A stretch of DNA of 64,000 bases from Streptococcus marmotae (lineage in GTDB: Bacteria; Bacillota; Bacilli; Lactobacillales; Streptococcaceae): assembly GCF_001623565.1 (NCBI RefSeq), contig NZ_CP015196.1, positions 1,943,501 through 2,007,500 of the forward strand, given 5' to 3'. Every line of letters starts with the position of its first letter. Position 1 is the first letter of the stretch. A program made the translations under genes and the position numbers. Shown here piece by piece: positions 1-10,285 of this stretch. A model generated the notes under the pieces. That model saw nothing but the letters and a program-made list of their open reading frames with translations, had not been told where the DNA came from and did not search any database.

Positions 1-1
1 T

Positions 2-388
2 TACAAAGAACGTGTAGAACTGATTCCTCAAATTTTGTATGAACAAGAACAGCCGGTTCAAGAAGAAGATTTGTCAAGTCTATTTGTTAGATTGATATCT
101 GTGCGTGTGAAAGAAAGTAGGGAAACGGCATTTAAAGACGAGCTTTTTGATGTAGTAAATCAGGCAAAAGACACGAAGATTCTCTATGCAGGCTTTGTTG
201 CAGATTCTCCCAATACATGGTATATCATTGATATTTCTAGTACAGAAAATAGCATAGTAGCAGCATTTTTAGAACAAAACGCTTCTATTGAGCAGCAGGT
301 CAAACAGAACTTCTCACTGCTTGAATGCGTCAACAAAGGGAATTTGAGGTATAGAGCTGTCACAGAAAAGGAGGCAAAATGTCACTAA
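2..388 (+). CDS. C-terminal part of an unidentified protein (5' end outside window)
   Basis: The reading frame is open from the first bases of the window, so this is the 3' part of a gene that starts upstream; the TTG at 35 is probably internal. The visible 128 residues contain no signal peptide or membrane segment. The stretch from about LSSLFVRLISVRV onward could be a small alpha/beta (dimeric ferredoxin-like, ABM monooxygenase-type) domain, but this is only an impression. It overlaps the following LtrA-like gene by 10 bp, which carries its own AAGGAGG inside this frame, so the two are probably co-transcribed. I do not recognise the family. Confidence 0.5.
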   Translation, partial: YKERVELIPQILYEQEQPVQEEDLSSLFVRLISVRVKESRETAFKDELFDVVNQAKDTKILYAGFVADSPNTWYIIDISSTENSIVAAFLEQNASIEQQVKQNFSLLECVNKGNLRYRAVTEKEAKCH

Positions 389-1494
389 TTCGCCATAAAA
401 AGGTAGAACTAACAGAACTCTTTTATGATTTAGTCTATGTCTATGCCATCTCTCAGATGACTCATCTGTTATCCCATGTTCGCAATGGAAGGTTCCTTTT
501 AGAAAATGTGATTGTCTTTAGTATTGCACTGATTATTTTTATCAATTCTTGGATGATTCAGATGGTTTTTACTAACCGTTTTGGAAAAAATAGCTTGACG
601 AATACTGTCTTTATGTTGCTACAGATGATATGCCTGCTAGTTGCTGCAGGTTTGCTATCCAATGATTTCCAAAGCATGGTCATCCCTTTTTTTAGCACGA
701 TGGCAGTTCTCACGGGACTCTTACTTGCACAATATGGTCTCGAGTATCGCATCACCAGAAATACGGCCGATCAATACTTTATCAAGCAATTTTTCTCTAT
801 TTTGGGAGTACGAATCCTGAGTCTCTTGTCCTGTCTTTTTCTCCCTTATTCATCTAGTCTAGTAATTGCTGTTTTAGGAATCATTGTGACATGGCTCATG
901 CCGTCTTTCTTACTTAATCCAGCAAAAACCGGTGCTTTAAAGGAATTAACTCCAATTTCGTTTCCTCACCTTGTTGAACGTTTATCTCTGCTTGTGATTA
1001 TCACCTTTGGCGAGATGATTATTGGGATTGCCCCTTATTTTTCTATCGATAAATTGTCACTTTCTTCCTTCTTTCCTTTTTTGATTGTGGCAAATTTATT
1101 TCTCTTTTATATCACAGAGATGGATCACAGGATTGCTGTCAATAAAACGAATGTATCAGGAAACGGAGCTATTTATTATCATTACTTTATTTTCTTTGGT
1201 TTAAGCTTTATTACGGCGGCCTTTACCTTATTACAGGAGCATCAGCTATCGAACGATGCTATTGTGTGCCTTCTCTATAGTGGTATTTTCTTGTTTTTGG
1301 TTGGAATTCTCCTACATGCACCTTATAACAAGGCAGACTTTAGCTGGACTCCTAAATTTTACCTTGCCGAATTGGCTTTGCTGACTATTGGTTTCCTGCT
1401 TAGTCTACTGGTTGCTGAAAATTCTCTGATGTTCACTTTGGTTACTTTCTTTGTGACAGTAGGGATGACGAGTTTAATGATGCGGCAAAGATGA
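379..1494 (+). CDS. LtrA-family (low temperature requirement A) membrane protein
   Basis: A 371-residue polytopic protein with roughly ten to twelve hydrophobic segments. The N-terminus carries the LtrA signature in the form VELTELFYDLVYVYAISQ (about residues 9-26), where the ELFYDLVYVYAI core is diagnostic; a second conserved GEMIIG motif lies in the middle. LtrA proteins are membrane proteins of unknown biochemical role, first named from a Listeria low-temperature mutant. The ATG is preceded by AAGGAGG at good spacing and overlaps the upstream gene by 10 bp. A hairpin terminator follows at 1509-1539. The family is well supported; the function is not known. Confidence 0.8.
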   Translation: MSLIRHKKVELTELFYDLVYVYAISQMTHLLSHVRNGRFLLENVIVFSIALIIFINSWMIQMVFTNRFGKNSLTNTVFMLLQMICLLVAAGLLSNDFQSMVIPFFSTMAVLTGLLLAQYGLEYRITRNTADQYFIKQFFSILGVRILSLLSCLFLPYSSSLVIAVLGIIVTWLMPSFLLNPAKTGALKELTPISFPHLVERLSLLVIITFGEMIIGIAPYFSIDKLSLSSFFPFLIVANLFLFYITEMDHRIAVNKTNVSGNGAIYYHYFIFFGLSFITAAFTLLQEHQLSNDAIVCLLYSGIFLFLVGILLHAPYNKADFSWTPKFYLAELALLTIGFLLSLLVAENSLMFTLVTFFVTVGMTSLMMRQR

Positions 1495-1508
1495 TCATGT
1501 AGATTTGT

Positions 1509-1539
1509 GAGTGAGAGGAGCGCTTTCTCACTCCTTTTC
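1509..1539 (+). terminator. rho-independent terminator after the LtrA-like gene
   Basis: GAGTGAGA (1509-1516) pairs with TCTCACTC (1526-1533) and is followed by a T-rich tail. Confidence 0.7.
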
Positions 1540-1573
1540 TGTTATACCAGAGTAGCTGAATCGTAGTATATAA

Positions 1574-1780
1574 AGGAACTTTGCAACGAAATATGAGAAA
1601 TGGAAATCAATCATTCTTGCTAAGCAAGGGCTTACGAAATCCAAAACGGTAGACGAAATTTGCCAAATCTTGAATGGAGTGCAAGCGCAATGTCAACTCT
1701 ATGTGGATGTTGGATTTAAAACACGTCTGTCGGAACAAGAGTTTACAACTGAGGTGTGGAGGGAAAAATTGGTCCGATAG
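1574..1780 (+). pseudogene. Start-less ORF remnant (68 codons)
   Basis: A stop-to-stop reading frame of 68 codons with no ATG, GTG or TTG near its beginning. It reads like a real soluble helical protein (for example KYEKWKSIILAKQG near the start and TTEVWREKLVR at the end) rather than noise. I do not recognise the family. It most likely is the 3' remnant of a deleted gene between the LtrA-like gene and the beta-glucoside operon. Confidence 0.35.
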
Positions 1781-1847
1781 CATTTTCATACAATTCCGTC
1801 GAAAAGACTATGAGGAACAGCTTATAGCAAAAAAATGAAAATTTTTC

Positions 1848-1876
1848 TTGACAAAGTTTTGGCTTTAGGATAAAAT
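1848..1876 (+). promoter_or_regulatory. Sigma-A promoter of the licT-bglP-bglA operon
   Basis: TTGACA at 1848-1853, a 17-bp spacer, and TAAAAT at 1871-1876: a near-consensus promoter. Confidence 0.85.
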
Positions 1877-1890
1877 TAAAAACGGTTACA
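1876..1890 (+). promoter_or_regulatory. cre site (CcpA operator)
   Basis: TTAAAAACGGTTACA matches the cre consensus WTGNAANCGNWNNCW at every fixed position but one. It starts at the last base of the -10 box and covers the expected transcription start, a position that would give carbon catabolite repression of the beta-glucoside operon. Confidence 0.65.
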
Positions 1891-1944
1891 ATGTTATTAC
1901 CAACGTAAGCATGATGTAGCTGAATCTTATAATATTATAAAAAT

Positions 1945-2027
1945 GGATGTTATCGCTTTATTGCGAGCAGGAACCTATTTATACGATGCTTTTTTTGCGT
2001 ACGATAAATAAGTTCCTTTTTGTTTTT
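1945..2027 (+). promoter_or_regulatory. RAT antiterminator overlapping an intrinsic terminator (LicT target)
   Basis: 1945-1975 begins GGATGTTATCGC and ends GCGAGCAGGAACC, matching the ribonucleic antiterminator recognised by BglG/LicT proteins. Its 3' end is also the 5' arm of a terminator: AGGAACCTATTTAT (1969-1982) pairs at 13 of 14 positions with ATAAATAAGTTCCT (about 2003-2016), followed by a T-tract. Binding of dephosphorylated, active LicT to the RAT would prevent terminator formation and allow transcription of licT, bglP and bglA. Confidence 0.85.
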
Positions 2028-2040
2028 AGGGAAACACTTT

Positions 2041-2880
2041 ATGATCATAAAACGAATTTTAAACCATAATGCAGTTATTGCGACGAATAAAAAAGATGTT
2101 GACATTCTGTTATTTGGTAAGGGAATTGCCTTTTCAAAAAAAGTTGGCGATACGGTAGAAGTAGATGCGATTGAAAAAAGTTTTCTATTGAAAAATAGGG
2201 ATAATATGACTCGGTTCACAGAATTGTTTATCAATGTACCGCTAGAGCTAGTCTATGTGTGCGAGAAGATTATCAATCTTGGAAAAATCAAATTAGGAAA
2301 TAATTTTGACGAGATTATTTATGTCAATTTAACTGACCATATTCAATCGAGCATTGAACGACACAAGGAAGGGATTGTTATTGCAAATCCTCTAAAATGG
2401 GAAATTGCCAAATATTATCCTGAAGAGTATAAGGTTGGAAAGCAGGCGTTAGAGATTATCAAAAAAGAAGCCAAGATAGAGTTGGCTGAAGACGAAGCTG
2501 CTTTCATTGCTCTTCATTTTGTGAATGCGAATCTGGAGAATAATTTTCAAGAATCGTACAAGATTACCGAAATTATCATGAATATTGAGCAAATTGTGAA
2601 AAACTTTTATGTCACAGAATTTGATCAAGAATCGATTGAATACTATCGCTTTATTACCCATATCAAACTTTTTGCCCACCGCTTATTAGCGCATGAATAT
2701 TATCAAGAAGATGACGATGATGATTTGCTTGCTTTAATGCGGAAAAAATACCCTAAAGAATATGACTGTGGAGAAGAAGTTGCTCGCTATATTCAGAAAG
2801 AGTATGATTACCGTCTGAGTTCGAGTGAATTGCTCTACTTAACTGCACATATTCGAAGACTAACTAAGAATCTGTACTAG
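2041..2880 (+). CDS. licT: LicT/BglG-family transcriptional antiterminator
   Basis: A 279-residue RNA-binding antiterminator. The N-terminal co-antiterminator domain (about 1-56) binds the RAT hairpin in the leader at 1945-1975, and two PTS regulation domains follow (about 65-170 and 171-279). All four regulatory histidines typical of LicT are in place: H100 and H159 in PRD1, H207 and H270 in PRD2. By family knowledge, the permease downstream inhibits the protein through one PRD when no sugar is transported, and HPr activates it through the other. The frame is open to a TTG at 2020, but the ATG at 2041 gives the canonical MIIKRILNHNAV start. It is 13 bp upstream of the permease gene. Confidence 0.93.
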   Translation: MIIKRILNHNAVIATNKKDVDILLFGKGIAFSKKVGDTVEVDAIEKSFLLKNRDNMTRFTELFINVPLELVYVCEKIINLGKIKLGNNFDEIIYVNLTDHIQSSIERHKEGIVIANPLKWEIAKYYPEEYKVGKQALEIIKKEAKIELAEDEAAFIALHFVNANLENNFQESYKITEIIMNIEQIVKNFYVTEFDQESIEYYRFITHIKLFAHRLLAHEYYQEDDDDDLLALMRKKYPKEYDCGEEVARYIQKEYDYRLSSSELLYLTAHIRRLTKNLY

Positions 2881-2893
2881 AATAAAGGAGAAC

Positions 2894-6161
<3,268 letters not shown>

Positions 6162-6169
6162 GACAAGTG

Positions 6170-6208
6170 AAACGAAGCTGAGCAGTAGATGCTTGGCTTC
6201 GTTTTGCT
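6170..6208 (+). terminator. Terminator of the beta-glucoside operon
   Basis: AAACGAAGC (6170-6178) pairs with GCTTCGTTT (6196-6204), followed by TTGCTCTT. The stem is good, the T-tract imperfect. Confidence 0.6.
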
Positions 6209-6375
6209 CTTGAGCTAGATAGAGCTGGTCTATGTTCCCTAGCAAATCCTCATCTCTATCAATGAAGATAAACAGTTTTTTTAGGAATGACAAGGGATTT
6301 TGAGGGATTTCGTTCGTTTTTTCTGATTCTTTTAAAAAATAATAACTAAATTTTCTGAATATTTTATTAAAAGTA

Positions 6376-6384
6376 TGCTATACT
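6376..6384 (+). promoter_or_regulatory. Extended -10 promoter of the esterase/ATP-grasp operon
   Basis: TGCTATACT is a TG-n extended -10 about 30 bp before the first gene. The -35 region (TGAATA, 17 bp upstream) is poor. The rest of 6209-6375 shows nothing recognisable. Confidence 0.55.
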
Positions 6385-6414
6385 AGTCTTAGCTGAAATG
6401 GAAATGAGAATGTG

Positions 6415-7239
6415 ATGAATAAGTCTTACTTTTATCTTGAGATGAAAACCCACGAATTGGAGGTTCCCTATTCAAAGGAGAAGCGCCGTGTCCGTGTTTT
6501 GCTCCCCAAAAATTATGAAACCGATACGGAGCAAACCTATCCTGTCGTTTACTTCCATGACGGACAAAATGTCCTTTATAGCAAGGAAGCATTTAGCGGG
6601 CATTCTTGGAAGGTGATTCCGACGATTAAACGCAATCCTGACATCGCCAAGATGATTGTTGTCGCTATTGACAACGACGGTTTCCAGCGCATGAATGAAT
6701 ATTCTGCTTGGAAATATAAAGAGCTCAATATTCCCGGTGTTCAATTTGGTGGTAAGGGAACAGAATATGCTGAATTTGTCATGGAAGTAGTCAAACCCTT
6801 TATTGATAGTACCTACCGTACGAAGGCTGACAAAGCCCATACTGCCATGATTGGGTCTTCATTAGGTGGCAATATTACCCAATTTATGGGCTTGGCTTAT
6901 CAAGATCAGATTGGTTGCTTGGGGGTCTTTTCATCTGCTAACTGGCTCCACCAAGAAGCTTTTGATCGCTATATTGAGCGCCAAGAGCTAGACAAGGAGC
7001 AACGTGTCTATATTTATGTAGGGACAGAAGAAGCAGATGATACCGATAAAACATTAATGGCAGGCAACATCAAGCAAGCCTATATCCACTCATCACTTTC
7101 CTATTATCGCCAGTTGATTGCGGGAGGAGTGGATTTGGACAATCTCACGCTAGAGATTATTTCAGGCGCTATTCACAATGAAGAGGCTTGGGCAAAATAT
7201 CTAGCTGATTGTCTGCGATTTTTAAGTGAAAAATGGTAA
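6415..7239 (+). CDS. Putative esterase (alpha/beta hydrolase, esterase-D-like)
   Basis: A 274-residue alpha/beta hydrolase of the putative-esterase (PF00756-like) type. It has an oxyanion-side motif (VVYFHDGQN), the nucleophile elbow GSSLGG with Ser149, and a C-terminal GAIHNEEAW that probably supplies the catalytic His. There is no signal peptide, so it is cytosolic. A GTG at 6412 directly precedes the ATG at 6415; I chose the ATG, though the ribosome binding site is weak. It is the first of three closely spaced genes (gap of 12 bp to a second hydrolase, then 14 bp to an ATP-grasp ligase). The substrate is unknown. Confidence 0.8.
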   Translation: MNKSYFYLEMKTHELEVPYSKEKRRVRVLLPKNYETDTEQTYPVVYFHDGQNVLYSKEAFSGHSWKVIPTIKRNPDIAKMIVVAIDNDGFQRMNEYSAWKYKELNIPGVQFGGKGTEYAEFVMEVVKPFIDSTYRTKADKAHTAMIGSSLGGNITQFMGLAYQDQIGCLGVFSSANWLHQEAFDRYIERQELDKEQRVYIYVGTEEADDTDKTLMAGNIKQAYIHSSLSYYRQLIAGGVDLDNLTLEIISGAIHNEEAWAKYLADCLRFLSEKW

Positions 7240-7251
7240 GGAGATAAATAG

Positions 7252-7998
7252 ATGCATGTAGAATTTTTAAGTCATTGGTCAGGAAATTTAGGTCGAGAGA
7301 TGAATCTCAATCGCTATGGACATGCTGGTATTCCAGTCGTTGTTTTTGCTTCATCAGGCGGAGCCTACACGGAATATGCCGATTTTGGCATGATAGAGGC
7401 TTGTAAAGGATCCATTGAAGCTGGAAAAGTACAGTTTTTTACCCTAACTAGCGTTGATAAAGAGAGCTGGTTGGCAGATTGGAAGCCAATACACGATCGT
7501 GCAGAAGCGCATCGTGCTTACGAACGGTATGTGATTGAAGAAGCTATTCCTTTTATCAAACATAAGACAAACTGGTTTGAGCCAATGATGACAACCGGTT
7601 GTTCAATGGGGGCTTACCATGCCTTGAACTTCTTCTTGCAACATCCTGATGTGTTTAATAAGGTTATTGCGCTTTCTGGTGTATATGATGCCCGTTTCTT
7701 TAATGGGAATCAAGATTATGGCCAAGATGATGCCGTTTACCAAAATTCCCCTGCGGATTACATTTGGAACCAAAATGATGGTTGGTTTATTGATCGCTAT
7801 CGCCAATCTGACATCATTGTCTGCTCTGGTCTCGGGGATTGGGAGCAGGATGGTCTGCCAAGTTTTTACACTCTCAAAGCAGCCTTTGCTGAGAAAAATA
7901 TCCCTGCCTGGTTTGATGAATGGGGAAGCGATGTGGCTCATGATTGGGTATGGTGGAGAAAGCAGATGCCTTATTTCCTACGTACACTAGATTTATAG
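7252..7998 (+). CDS. Putative esterase (second alpha/beta hydrolase of the operon)
   Basis: A 248-residue alpha/beta hydrolase with nucleophile elbow GCSMGA (Ser118) and a C-terminal VAHDWVWW that probably holds the catalytic His. It is distantly related in fold to the preceding gene but clearly not a tandem duplicate. There is no signal peptide. AAGGAG sits upstream of the ATG, only 12 bp from the previous stop. Being placed between another hydrolase and an ATP-grasp enzyme suggests a shared small-molecule pathway; the reaction cannot be read from the sequence. Confidence 0.8.
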   Translation: MHVEFLSHWSGNLGREMNLNRYGHAGIPVVVFASSGGAYTEYADFGMIEACKGSIEAGKVQFFTLTSVDKESWLADWKPIHDRAEAHRAYERYVIEEAIPFIKHKTNWFEPMMTTGCSMGAYHALNFFLQHPDVFNKVIALSGVYDARFFNGNQDYGQDDAVYQNSPADYIWNQNDGWFIDRYRQSDIIVCSGLGDWEQDGLPSFYTLKAAFAEKNIPAWFDEWGSDVAHDWVWWRKQMPYFLRTLDL

Positions 7999-8012
7999 AA
8001 AGGTAATCTTAT

Positions 8013-9179
8013 ATGAATTTCATTGTTATTTCGCCCTATTATCCTGAAAATTTTCAACCCTTTACGCTTGAATTGGCTAAAAAAGGAATCAATGTCTTGG
8101 GAATTGGTCAAGAGCCATATGAACAGTTGGGCCCTGATTTACAAGGGGCATTAACAGAGTATTTCCGTGTCGAAAACCTGGAAGATATTGAGGAAGTCAA
8201 GCGTGCAGTTGCCTTTTTATTCTATAAGCACGGACCAATTGACCGAATCGAATCCCACAATGAATATTGGCTAGAAAATGATGCGGTTTTGCGGGAGCAA
8301 TTCCATGTCTTTGGCGCTAAGCCAAAACACCTGCGTAAGACCAAGTTCAAATCAAAAATGAAGAAATATTTCAAGCAAGCAGGTGTTCCAGTCGTTCCTG
8401 GTCAGGTCATAAAGACTGAAAAAGACATTGCTAGAGCAGTGAAAACAATTGATCTTCCGATGATTGCTAAACCAGATAACGGGGTCGGTGCAGCAGCAAC
8501 TTACAAATTGACCAGCCTAGCAGATGTGGATCATTTTGCAGAGCAATGGGATCATGAAACGGTCTATTTCTTTGAAAAATTCGTTCATTCAAGTGAAATT
8601 TGTACCTACGATGGCTTAATAGATGCTGAAGGAAATATTGTCTTTGAAACAACCTTTGATTACCACTATACTCCGCTTGAGCTTTTAGAAGGTCAAAAAG
8701 ACAATGCTTACTACATTTTGAAAACAATCGATCCAAAACTCCAAGCCTATGGTCGTTCGATTGTCAAAACCTTTGGTATGAAAGAGCGCTTCTTCCATAT
8801 TGAATTTTTCCGTGAAGGCGATGACTATATTGCGATTGAGTACAATAATCGTCCTGCAGGCGGTTTTACAGTAGACGTTTATAACTTTGCTCATTCGATT
8901 GATTTGTACCGTGATTACGCTAGTATTGTGGCAGGAGAAGGAGTGGCTGAACGTCGCTTTGCTCCTCAGTACTGTCTTGCTATTACACGTCGTGACCAAA
9001 CCCAGTATCAACATAGTGAAGAGGAATTGCGTGAGCACTATGCCAATCAACTAAAAATGGAAAAACGCATGCCACGCGCCTTTGCTGCTCTCCAGGGAGA
9101 TACAATCTACCTTCTCACAACGGACAGTCGAAAAGAACTTGATGATATGATTGCTTATATCAGTCAAACTCGCTCCTAA
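8013..9179 (+). CDS. ATP-grasp superfamily ligase of unknown substrate
   Basis: A 388-residue protein resembling carbamoyl-phosphate-synthase/biotin-carboxylase-type ATP-grasp enzymes. It has an N-terminal Rossmann-like pre-ATP-grasp region (MNFIVISPYYPENFQPF onward), an ATP-binding lysine region (PMIAKPDNGVGAAATYKL), and the Mg-binding acidic/asparagine motif (IAIEYNNRPAGGFTVDV). Such enzymes join a carboxylate to an amine, thiol or similar nucleophile using ATP. It is the last gene of the esterase-esterase-ligase operon and is followed at once by a strong terminator. The family assignment is good; the substrate is unknown. Confidence 0.82.
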   Translation: MNFIVISPYYPENFQPFTLELAKKGINVLGIGQEPYEQLGPDLQGALTEYFRVENLEDIEEVKRAVAFLFYKHGPIDRIESHNEYWLENDAVLREQFHVFGAKPKHLRKTKFKSKMKKYFKQAGVPVVPGQVIKTEKDIARAVKTIDLPMIAKPDNGVGAAATYKLTSLADVDHFAEQWDHETVYFFEKFVHSSEICTYDGLIDAEGNIVFETTFDYHYTPLELLEGQKDNAYYILKTIDPKLQAYGRSIVKTFGMKERFFHIEFFREGDDYIAIEYNNRPAGGFTVDVYNFAHSIDLYRDYASIVAGEGVAERRFAPQYCLAITRRDQTQYQHSEEELREHYANQLKMEKRMPRAFAALQGDTIYLLTTDSRKELDDMIAYISQTRS

Positions 9180-9181
9180 AA

Positions 9182-9214
9182 AGCTCGTCCTGCGCTTAGC
9201 AGGCGAGTTTTTTT
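9182..9214 (+). terminator. Terminator of the esterase/ATP-grasp operon
   Basis: CTCGTCCTGC (9184-9193) pairs with GCAGGCGAG (9199-9207), followed by seven T. Confidence 0.85.
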
Positions 9215-9256
9215 ATGGTATACTCTAAGAAAGAAAATGAGCGATTGCAAAATCTT

Positions 9257-9319
9257 ATACTCTATAACAATCAACATCTGATTAGACAACGACATCAGAT
9301 GTTCATTTTTGACGAATAT
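9257..9319. repeat. Short BOX-like repeat (internally deleted)
   Basis: Begins ATACTCTATAACAATCAACATC and ends TTTTTGACGAATAT, a degenerate ATACTC...GAGTAT terminal pair as in the larger elements at 25471-25641 and 33520-33665. The interior is mostly one hairpin: AACATCTGAT (9273-9282) pairs with ATCAGATGTT (9294-9303). Confidence 0.5.
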
Positions 9320-9382
9320 TACAAAATTGTAAGGTGGAGTGACAAGTCTGTAAGGTAAGGCTCTATGGAACAAGAGTATAAT
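9319..9382 (+). promoter_or_regulatory. Two BceR-type operator boxes and -10 of the bceAB-like promoter
   Basis: TTACAAAATTGTAA (9319-9332, a perfect palindrome) and TGACAAGTCTGTAA (9340-9353) both match the BceR-like box TNACA-N4-TGTAA and are spaced 21 bp apart. A TATAAT -10 lies at 9377-9382, and there is no consensus -35 at 9354-9359. This is the architecture of a promoter activated by a response regulator. The 9383-9529 leader shows no other feature I can name. Confidence 0.7.
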
Positions 9383-9529
9383 AAAAGCATAAAAGGAAGT
9401 AGGAGAAGTACTAGTTGAAGGAGCCCAAGCAAGCACTATGAATAGCAGTCGCACACCTTCAAAGTCCTCATGTCAAGCAAGGTCATCTTTCTCCTACAAA
9501 TACATACTGCAAAAGGAAAAGGAGTTTTT

Positions 9530-10282
9530 ATGTTTTTAGAAATCAATCATTTAGAAAAAGTCTATCGTACCCGTTTTTCAAAAGAAGAAACACGCGCCCT
9601 TCAAGATGTTGATTTTAAGGTAGAAGAAGGAGAATTTATTGCAATCATGGGAGAAAGTGGCTCTGGTAAAACAACCCTACTCAATATCCTAGCTACCCTT
9701 GATAAACCGAGCAATGGCAATGTTATTCTCAAAAATCAAGACATTACCAAAATCAAGGAAAGCCAATTAGCAGATTTCCGCCTGCGCAACCTCGGATTTG
9801 TCTTCCAAGATTTTAATTTATTGGATACCCTGTCAATACGGGATAATATTTTTCTGCCACTGGTATTGGCAAGAAAATCCTATCACGAAATGGAAGCACG
9901 ACTAGCGCAACTTGCTCCAACCTTACGGATTGAAGACTTGCTCAACAAGCGTCCCTTTGAACTTTCAGGTGGACAAAAGCAGCGAATAGCCATTGCCCGC
10001 AGTTTGATTACCCAACCGCAATTGATTCTTGCTGATGAGCCAACAGCAGCACTTGACTATCGTAATTCAGAAGATTTATTAACTCTCTTTGAAGAAATCA
10101 ATATAGCCGGTCAAACCATTCTAATGGTAACCCATTCAGCCAATGCAGCTAGTCATGCTAGGCGAGTCCTCTTTATCAAGGACGGTCGGATTTTTCATCA
10201 GCTTTATAAGGCTAATAAATCAAGTGGCGATTTCGCCAAGGAAATCTCACTCAGCATGTCTGCACTTCTAGGAGGTGAGTAG
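9530..10282 (+). CDS. BceA-like ABC transporter ATPase (antimicrobial peptide resistance)
   Basis: A 250-residue ATPase of the MacB/BceA type. Walker A is GESGSGKTT (41-49), the signature LSGGQKQR (145-152), and Walker B LILADEP (165-171). With the next gene it forms a peptide detoxification transporter at the membrane that, in this family, frees lipid II-cycle intermediates from bacitracin-like or lantibiotic peptides. The frame is open to 9470, but the ATG at 9530, preceded by AAAAGGAG, gives the canonical start. It ends 3 bp before the permease. Two BceR-type boxes upstream indicate control by the response regulator at 12336. Confidence 0.88.
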   Translation: MFLEINHLEKVYRTRFSKEETRALQDVDFKVEEGEFIAIMGESGSGKTTLLNILATLDKPSNGNVILKNQDITKIKESQLADFRLRNLGFVFQDFNLLDTLSIRDNIFLPLVLARKSYHEMEARLAQLAPTLRIEDLLNKRPFELSGGQKQRIAIARSLITQPQLILADEPTAALDYRNSEDLLTLFEEINIAGQTILMVTHSANAASHARRVLFIKDGRIFHQLYKANKSSGDFAKEISLSMSALLGGE

Positions 10283-10285
10283 GGT

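Noticed and set aside
7649..7990. 113- and 112-codon ORFs on both strands inside the second esterase gene
   Set aside because: Overlapping frames of a clearly conserved alpha/beta hydrolase.
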